In this document: positions 41,765-46,612 of the stretch, piece after piece
Numbering within the stretch: position 1 is the first letter of the stretch
How the letters are laid out: each line of letters starts with the position of its first letter
NCBI GenBank assembly: GCA_035947875.1
Contig: DASZJQ010000200.1
Span: 1-46,612 of the forward strand
DNA from: Bog-473 sp035947875
GTDB taxonomy: Bacteria; Actinomycetota; Acidimicrobiia; Acidimicrobiales; RAAP-2
DNA length: 46,612 nt
Direction: 5' to 3'
Notes under the pieces: generated by a model
What the model saw: only the letters and a program-made list of their open reading frames with translations
Databases searched by the model: none
Told to the model about the DNA's origin: nothing
Program-made: the position numbers and the translations under genes

Positions 41765-42598
41765 TTGAATTCCACCCCACTCATCCTTACGATCTCGGAG
41801 GTGACCAACACGGGGTCGAATGGACAACCCCAACGTGTCCCGACCCAGGAGCAACGAACACCGACGGCCGCCCAAAGGATTGAGCGCCGGCGCCGCAGGC
41901 AACGACGCCGCCTTCTTCCGCTGGCGCTCCTTTTGGTCATCATCGCCGGCGTGATCACCTGGGAGCTCAACGTCGGAACAAGCGCAAAAGCGCCCCACGC
42001 ACTCGCGGCGTCGACCACCACGAGTACGTCCCTCCCGCCCACGACGACGACGTCCACCACCGACCCTGGCCTTCTCCCGCAGACATCTGTGGAGCCGCCG
42101 ATCGACGCGTCGCTGCAGACGGCACTGGCCCCACTCTGGTCGGCCATTGTCACCGGCTCGCCGCCCGTTGCCCAGGCCGTGTTCTTCCCCCAGACGGCCT
42201 ACCTGCAGATGAAAATGGGGCAGATTCCGGACCCGGCATCCGATTACTCCGGCCGACTGCTCGCGTTTTACGATCTGGACATTGCCGCCTATCACCAGGC
42301 GCTCGGCACCGGTGCGGCGACGGCCAAGCTCCTCGGTGTCGATGCAGCAGCACCTGACGCGGCCTACGTCCCCGCCGGGACCTGTGAGAACGGTATCGGC
42401 TATTGGCACCTTCCAGGCGTCCGCTTCGTCTACGAGGAGGGCGGGAACGAGCAATCATTCGCCGTGGCGTCGCTGATTTCTTGGCGCGGCGTGTGGTACG
42501 TGGTCCACCTCGGGCCCAACCCCCGCCCCGCCAACGTCGGCACGGTCGATCAGCCCTCCGACGGGGCCGGCACCCCGGGGCCAGCCGGAGGTTGTTGA
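41765..42598 (+). CDS. Membrane-anchored extracytoplasmic protein with Thr-rich linker
   Basis: A 277-residue single-pass protein. A short N-terminal part ends in the RRRRRQRRRLLPLALLLVI segment, which starts the membrane helix (about residues 50-66). After a Thr/Ser/Pro linker (about 83-108) comes a domain with VAQAVFFPQTAYLQMKMGQIPDPASD (key FFPQTAYLQ) and WHLPGVRFVYEEGG, which I do not recognise, ending SLISWRGVWYVVHLG. The same charge-then-LLPL anchor occurs in the phosphodiester glycosidase at 43883. The start TTG 41765 is uncertain; GTG 41801 is an alternative. Confidence 0.68.
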   Translation: MNSTPLILTISEVTNTGSNGQPQRVPTQEQRTPTAAQRIERRRRRQRRRLLPLALLLVIIAGVITWELNVGTSAKAPHALAASTTTSTSLPPTTTTSTTDPGLLPQTSVEPPIDASLQTALAPLWSAIVTGSPPVAQAVFFPQTAYLQMKMGQIPDPASDYSGRLLAFYDLDIAAYHQALGTGAATAKLLGVDAAAPDAAYVPAGTCENGIGYWHLPGVRFVYEEGGNEQSFAVASLISWRGVWYVVHLGPNPRPANVGTVDQPSDGAGTPGPAGGC

Positions 42599-42648
42599 GC
42601 GAATCGATCGCCGGTGACCAGCCGTGTCGCCGGTAAGGGAAGGTTCGG

Positions 42649-43878
42649 TCAGGTGGCGGGTGTCGGCATCGAAAGCTGGCCCGAAGGTCCGATGGTGACC
42701 GCCGTCGAGCCGAAGTCTGCGCTCGAGAGCTGATTGACGAACTGAGCGGCCGCATTCGTCGTGTCGACCGACGGTGCACCAACACTCGACAGGATCAGGG
42801 AGGTAAATCGACCGCTGGACAACGCCCCGTTGCTATCCAGCGTCACCGTCAGGATCCCCGAGAGACCCAAGTCGCCTCCGGTTGCGAAATTCTGAAAGCC
42901 GGCAAAGTTGCCGAGGCTGTAGTCAATCAGGTGGCCGTTGTACTCCTGCATGCCCCGGAGGACGTGCGGTCCGCTGGCGATCACCACATCGGCTCCGTCG
43001 TCAATGGCCGCATGAGCGAACGCTTCGGGATTGCCGCGGTCCTCGCCCACATAGGACTCCTCTTGACCAGTGACATGATCGGCCTCGGATCCTTCGGCAC
43101 CGGCGTGCATGTAGACCACCACCACTTTTGCCTCGGACCTCGCCTGTTGGATCAAAACCCTTGCCCCCGGAAGATCGAGCAAGTTGTTGGTGTCCGTATA
43201 GGGGGCGAAGTCGACAAAGGCCACCTTGGTCGTTCCCTCGGTCACGAGTCCGATCTCCCCGGGCAAGCCGGCCTGAACGATTCCCACCCCCTGCAGCGCG
43301 GCGGTCGTGTCAGCGACGCCCTGGGGACCGAAGTCGTGCGAGTGGTTGTTCGCGCTATTCATCACCGTGAAGCCGGCCGCTTTCAGGACCGGCGCGAATG
43401 TCGGGGGATTCTGGAAGGCGAAGCAGTCCGTAGAACCGGCACCACACTTCGATGTTGTCGCGCTGGTCAACGTTCCCTCAAGGTTCCCGAAGACAATTGG
43501 AGCCCGTAACGCGGCTTCGACCGGTTGGAGATAGGTCAGTGGATCGGGAGGCAACGTAGGCGTGTTGCCGAGCATGGTGTCACCCACGGCCGAGATGGTG
43601 ATTTGGTTGGCGGCCGGATTCGCCGAGCCGGCCACGCCCCGCTTTGACGACGACCCCTTGGTTGTCACGGTGTGAATTACCCTGGGGCCCGTCGATGTCG
43701 CCCCATGTGCCGTTGTCTGGTCCGGCGTCGACTTCCCCAGGTGCTGGACCAATAACACGATCCCCGCCGCGATGGTCAGACCTGTGACGACACCGGCGAA
43801 CCATCGCCACCGGTGGCGGCCGCCAGTACTGGCCTGACGGCCTCGACGGTGCTGCGGTGCATGGGTTGGAGGCACCAC
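42649..43878 (-). CDS. CapA-like metallophosphatase, membrane-anchored
   Basis: A 409-residue protein of the CapA/PgsA family, involved in poly-gamma-glutamate or polysaccharide capsule handling in other bacteria. After a short cytoplasmic part and one membrane helix (about 28-45), the metallophosphatase-like domain has AVGDTMLGN near 97-105, GNLEGTL, NSANNHSHDFGPQG, VVVVYMHAGAEG and ASGPHVLRGMQ, the order expected for the family. Start GTG 43878 or 43875. It begins 4 bp after the phosphodiester glycosidase stop, so both are probably co-transcribed. The polymer it acts on is not indicated. Confidence 0.88.
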   Translation of the reverse strand: MVPPTHAPQHRRGRQASTGGRHRWRWFAGVVTGLTIAAGIVLLVQHLGKSTPDQTTAHGATSTGPRVIHTVTTKGSSSKRGVAGSANPAANQITISAVGDTMLGNTPTLPPDPLTYLQPVEAALRAPIVFGNLEGTLTSATTSKCGAGSTDCFAFQNPPTFAPVLKAAGFTVMNSANNHSHDFGPQGVADTTAALQGVGIVQAGLPGEIGLVTEGTTKVAFVDFAPYTDTNNLLDLPGARVLIQQARSEAKVVVVYMHAGAEGSEADHVTGQEESYVGEDRGNPEAFAHAAIDDGADVVIASGPHVLRGMQEYNGHLIDYSLGNFAGFQNFATGGDLGLSGILTVTLDSNGALSSGRFTSLILSSVGAPSVDTTNAAAQFVNQLSSADFGSTAVTIGPSGQLSMPTPAT

Positions 43879-43882
43879 CTAC

Positions 43883-45013
43883 TCAGGACCAAGGCTGCGC
43901 GGTCGCAGTCACGCCGCGGACGCGTTCGTACACCGCGAAGAAGTCTTTGGTGCTCGAATACAGAAATCGATTCGAAATCTGATTCGGATTGGGCACGTAG
44001 AGTGCCGGGGCGGCCGCACCGGGACCCCCGTAGGTCACGAAGATCGGCCACTCTGGGTTGATATCGAGTTGCATGGCCCGCACGGCACCCATATCAATGA
44101 GGATCTGGGCCAGGCTGGCCGCCGTCTGCTCGGGCGCGGCCACATACATGAGATTTCCTTGCGCATCGATCCCAAGGCCGGTGCGCCAGACGGCGGGGAC
44201 GCCACCAAGTGTGATGCCCCAATTGCTGCCCACCGCAGTTCCCGGAGTGGCCGCGTGGTTGTCGACCAGGAGCGACAGGTTCTGACGGGCCATGACGACG
44301 TTGGGACCCGGTGTGGTGCCTCCCTGCCAGTTCACCACGTCGACCGTCCCATTGGTGTAGGTGACCACGGTGGCCAGACCGTCGATCATCGGGAAGTACA
44401 ACGTCCCGTTGACGAAGAAGCCGGCCGCCGAGTCCTTTTCATAGAAGCCGGAGTTGAAGGTGGCAAGAAGGGTCGAGCGCGCCGCGACCGGAACCATTTC
44501 TGCCCCCCGGTCCAGCGTCGTCGGTCCGGGGCCTTCGTAGCCCAAATAAAGGGCCAGTTGTGTGGTGGCCGTCCGCATCCAGGTGGCGTACGCCACGACG
44601 CTGGGCGCTGAGGGGTCGGGGCGAAATGTGGTCGTCATGACCGACGATGGGGTTCCACTCCACGTATCCGCCGCCGTCCACTGGCCCTCGCCGGCCAGGG
44701 CGGGCGATATCAAGGGAGTGATGGCTGGAGGGACATACGGCGGAGGCAACGTCGTGGTCGTCGACGTCGAAGCGACAGACGAAGCCGACCGATCGCCAAT
44801 GGCACCCCCTCCCCCGCCACCGCCAATCCGCCAGACCACGACACCCGCCACGACGACCACAACCAACACCAGAGGCAGAAGGCGACGGCGCTGCTTGCGA
44901 CGGCGACGTTCCATCTGAAGGTGCGTCCGGGCCGCTTTGCCCTCCGATCGGGTCGGCCCTTGACGGGGCCCGGCCTCTGTCCCCAACCCCGGTCCCTCCC
45001 ATGACCCCGTCAT
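43883..45013 (-). CDS. Membrane-anchored NAGPA-type phosphodiester glycosidase
   Basis: A 376-residue protein. Start ATG 45013; the frame is open to 45091. It has a cytoplasmic N-terminal part, the anchor ERRRRKQRRRLLPLVLVVVVVAG (key RRRLLPL), a Gly-rich then Ser/Thr linker, and a phosphodiester glycosidase domain with LATFNSGFYEKDSAAGF, ARQNLSLLVDN, WGITLGG, AVWRTGLG and AMQLDINPEWPIF. These match the lipoprotein at 32837, so the two are paralogues with different anchors. It is likely the first gene of an operon with capA. The function is inferred from fold. Confidence 0.87.
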   Translation of the reverse strand: MTGSWEGPGLGTEAGPRQGPTRSEGKAARTHLQMERRRRKQRRRLLPLVLVVVVVAGVVVWRIGGGGGGGAIGDRSASSVASTSTTTTLPPPYVPPAITPLISPALAGEGQWTAADTWSGTPSSVMTTTFRPDPSAPSVVAYATWMRTATTQLALYLGYEGPGPTTLDRGAEMVPVAARSTLLATFNSGFYEKDSAAGFFVNGTLYFPMIDGLATVVTYTNGTVDVVNWQGGTTPGPNVVMARQNLSLLVDNHAATPGTAVGSNWGITLGGVPAVWRTGLGIDAQGNLMYVAAPEQTAASLAQILIDMGAVRAMQLDINPEWPIFVTYGGPGAAAPALYVPNPNQISNRFLYSSTKDFFAVYERVRGVTATAQPWS

Positions 45014-45584
45014 GCCGAGATGGTAAGGAAGTTGGTGGTCAATCTCAAACGACCCCCTCCACCTCCGGAGCGTCGGTGTACGGCGTGCCACGGCGGCAGC
45101 ATCTCAAGGATTCGGGCACGTGGCCTACCCACCTTCATCCATCGTCTCGGACCCTGGACCGGGCGGCGCGGAATCGCGGTGCACCGACCGAACCGCAGCG
45201 CGGCGGCCCAGGGCGACGCGTCAATCACCGATCCGTTCTCCGGCCGGTTGCGCCGCATTGCTCTGCGATCCGGATGCCCTTCTCTGTTCTCCGTCATGAA
45301 GGGTCAGCTTCGTTGGTTCCTTTGATGACGTGCCCTCCGAGGTTGGCTGTCCGGCGGACGAAGGGTAACCGAGTACAGGACTCCCGGTGAGGACCGCCAT
45401 CAGCGCTGAACGACCCGTCTCGCACGAGCTGACGCAACACGTCGCAGTCGACTTGGCCCAGCCGGAGTTGGGCGGCCGCAAACGAACGGTGGGTCCCGGC
45501 GAAGAGCCCGAGACAGATGGCGTCCGGGTCGGTGCCCGTGTCGTAGCCAGAGACCGGTTCTGATCGGAGGGCACTGGTGCGATT
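45014..45584 (-). other. Open coding-like frame after the glycosyltransferase stop
   Basis: From the TGA at 45585-45587 the same minus-strand frame stays open for about 96 more codons to the TGA at 45294-45296. It reads NRTSALRSEPVSGYDTGTD, then CLGLFAGTHRSFAAAQLRLG and DCDVLRQLVRDGSF, with strongly GC-rich third positions up to about 45390. No ATG start occurs early in it. It may be an extension split off by a nonsense mutation, or chance. The rest (45014-45293) holds the promoter region for the 43883 gene, with nothing else seen. Confidence 0.4.
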
Positions 45585-46226
45585 TCAGATCACATAGCGA
45601 TCTGCAAGAGACAGGTCGGCGTCGGCGTAGTTGCGCAAAGCAGGTTGTGTCGCAACTCGTGGTGAGGTGATCACCGCTCGGAGAGTTCCTTCCGCGACTC
45701 GGCGAGCGAGATATTGGTCGAAGGCGACGTAGTCGGTGAGCCATGCCTCGAAGGACCGGTGGTCCACGGGGATGTCCTCGAGGATCTGGGCGAAAGCATG
45801 TCGGTGTATGGCGAGCGCATGGGTACAGGTCACGCCCCCGCACTCTTGGAGGACAGAGCTGCCTGCCAAAAAGGGGAATTCACGGGAGTGCACGCAAGCA
45901 CCGAAATAGCAAAGGTCCCACTCGATCGCACTCAGTTCGCCGACGACCTCATCAACGACGACGAGCGTGTCGTCGAGAAAGATCACGTCGTCCTCAAAGC
46001 CCAGCATGTGCTCGTGTCCCCGCCGATCTGCCATTTCAATCATTGCTCGCCAGGAAAGTGCACAGCCTCGGTGGTGGTTCTCGGCCGTGAGGATCGCCGG
46101 CACACGTTCGACCGACAACAACATCCCGAGCAACTCAAAGCGTTGCGACGCGTCTTGCCAACGCCGAACCTCGGTGTCGAGGTTCAAGCAGAAGATCGCG
46201 TCGAAGAACGCGAAAGGACTGGTCAC
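45585..46226 (-). CDS. Family-25 glycosyltransferase (LPS-type)
   Basis: A 213-residue GT25 enzyme, the family of LgtA/LgtB-type sugar transferases. The N terminus FDAIFCLNLDTEVRRWQ matches the 'iyvINLdr...R' opening, RVPAI and CALSWRAMI follow, and the Asp-rich metal motif is Glu78-Asp79-Asp80 in GFEDDVIF. VTCTHALAIHRHAF and WLTDYVAFDQYLA are the C-terminal part. Start GTG 46226 has an in-frame stop just upstream and no ribosome binding site. It would attach a sugar to a surface glycan. The stop is followed by an open in-frame extension (see the separate entry at 45014-45584). Confidence 0.75.
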   Translation of the reverse strand: MTSPFAFFDAIFCLNLDTEVRRWQDASQRFELLGMLLSVERVPAILTAENHHRGCALSWRAMIEMADRRGHEHMLGFEDDVIFLDDTLVVVDEVVGELSAIEWDLCYFGACVHSREFPFLAGSSVLQECGGVTCTHALAIHRHAFAQILEDIPVDHRSFEAWLTDYVAFDQYLARRVAEGTLRAVITSPRVATQPALRNYADADLSLADRYVI

Positions 46227-46612
46227 GGCGGGTGGGGCTCACTGGTCGATGCACCAACGGAGGCTCCGGACAGGAAAGCCGTACGCTCAAAATCCATCAC
46301 TGGCGAACCAGGCATTTCGACCTTTGGCGAATCAGGCGTGACGGCGACTCGGTCTCAGCGTCCTTGCCTCGATCTCCGAAAACGGCCCGCGGGCGGTCCG
46401 TCGTACACGCACCTACTGGACCTGGATTGACACGTTGAACCAGTTTGATATCGGGTGGTCGGACACACCCTCCAACGCCGAATACTCAACGTGGTGCCGG
46501 TCATCCTGCCGCCAGGCGCAGGAGACCCCAGGCAGGACCAAACATCGAAGAGAAGCCGCTGCTTCGTCAGGCGAGCGGATCGTCAACCTCCACAGGCAAG
46601 CGGATCGTCAAC
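46227..46612. other. Terminal region with short direct repeats
   Basis: No convincing gene lies in the last 386 bp. A 13-mer repeats with one mismatch (TGGCGAACCAGGC at 46301, TGGCGAATCAGGC at 46325), and at the window edge a 20-mer repeats with one mismatch at 46568-46587 and 46593-46612, a 25-bp period cut off by the window end. Confidence 0.6.

Noticed and set aside
41452..41883. Plus-strand frame between the cNMP-fold gene and the Thr-linker gene
   Set aside because: It overlaps both neighbours in another frame, lacks a ribosome binding site and has no family resemblance.
46568..46612. Possible CRISPR array
   Set aside because: Only two units, with 5-bp spacing and a mismatch; no spacer-length intervals and no cas genes in the window.

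Overview
The window is high-GC DNA with GTG, TTG and tightly overlapped (ATGA/GTGA) starts. The core order HAD-IIA, tlyA, nadK, recN, pyrG, NUDIX, xerD, scpA, scpB, rluB, cmk, der is the conserved actinobacterial block also found around tlyA-cmk-engA in mycobacteria. Surface proteins with long Thr linkers and tandem beta-sandwich repeats, plus the local variations, suggest a deep-branching or uncultured actinomycete, perhaps Acidimicrobiia. That placement is an inference.

Region A (1-5.5 kb) is accessory and partly decayed. It holds a frameshifted SRAP (YedK/HMCES) remnant, an unusual sortase-motif surface protein, a small zinc-knuckle protein, an OsmC-like protein, a small conserved alpha/beta protein, a recombinase-like C-terminal scrap beside tRNA-Pro(GGG), and an HTH protein whose upstream DNA carries direct repeats and a 39-bp near-perfect palindrome.

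Region B (5.5-8.5 kb) has a secreted SapM-type phosphatase, an unknown protein, a gamma-carbonic-anhydrase-like protein and a zinc-ribbon membrane protein. Region C (8.5-31.3 kb) is the housekeeping block. On the minus strand it reads tlyA-nadK-recN, pyrG-NUDIX-xerD, dksA-like-M50 protease, scpA-scpB-rluB, two methyltransferases, aroH-tyrA-aroA/cmk fusion-plsC, and a DUF512 radical-SAM protein-der. Two plus-strand islands interrupt it: ispH-HD protein-glycosyltransferase, and trpS. Strong hairpins mark convergent gene ends. The tlyA S4 domain has no ATG, GTG or TTG start and probably begins at a CTG overlapping the upstream stop.

Region D (31.3-46.2 kb) is mainly envelope-related. It includes a phasin/histone-H1-like protein, a HAD phosphatase, two paralogous phosphodiester glycosidase (NAGPA) proteins, a GGDEF protein, a secreted protein of about 1,830 residues built from three families of tandem repeats, a cNMP-fold protein, a Thr-linker membrane protein, a CapA-like protein and a family-25 glycosyltransferase. 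The glycosyltransferase frame stays open and coding-like for about 96 codons beyond its TGA.

No CRISPR array, intact insertion sequence, phage module or rRNA gene was seen. The most unusual items are the palindrome/repeat region at 4.3-4.45 kb, the CTGA start of tlyA, the modular giant protein with its neighbours, and the misplaced sortase-type signal at 0.6-1.3 kb.
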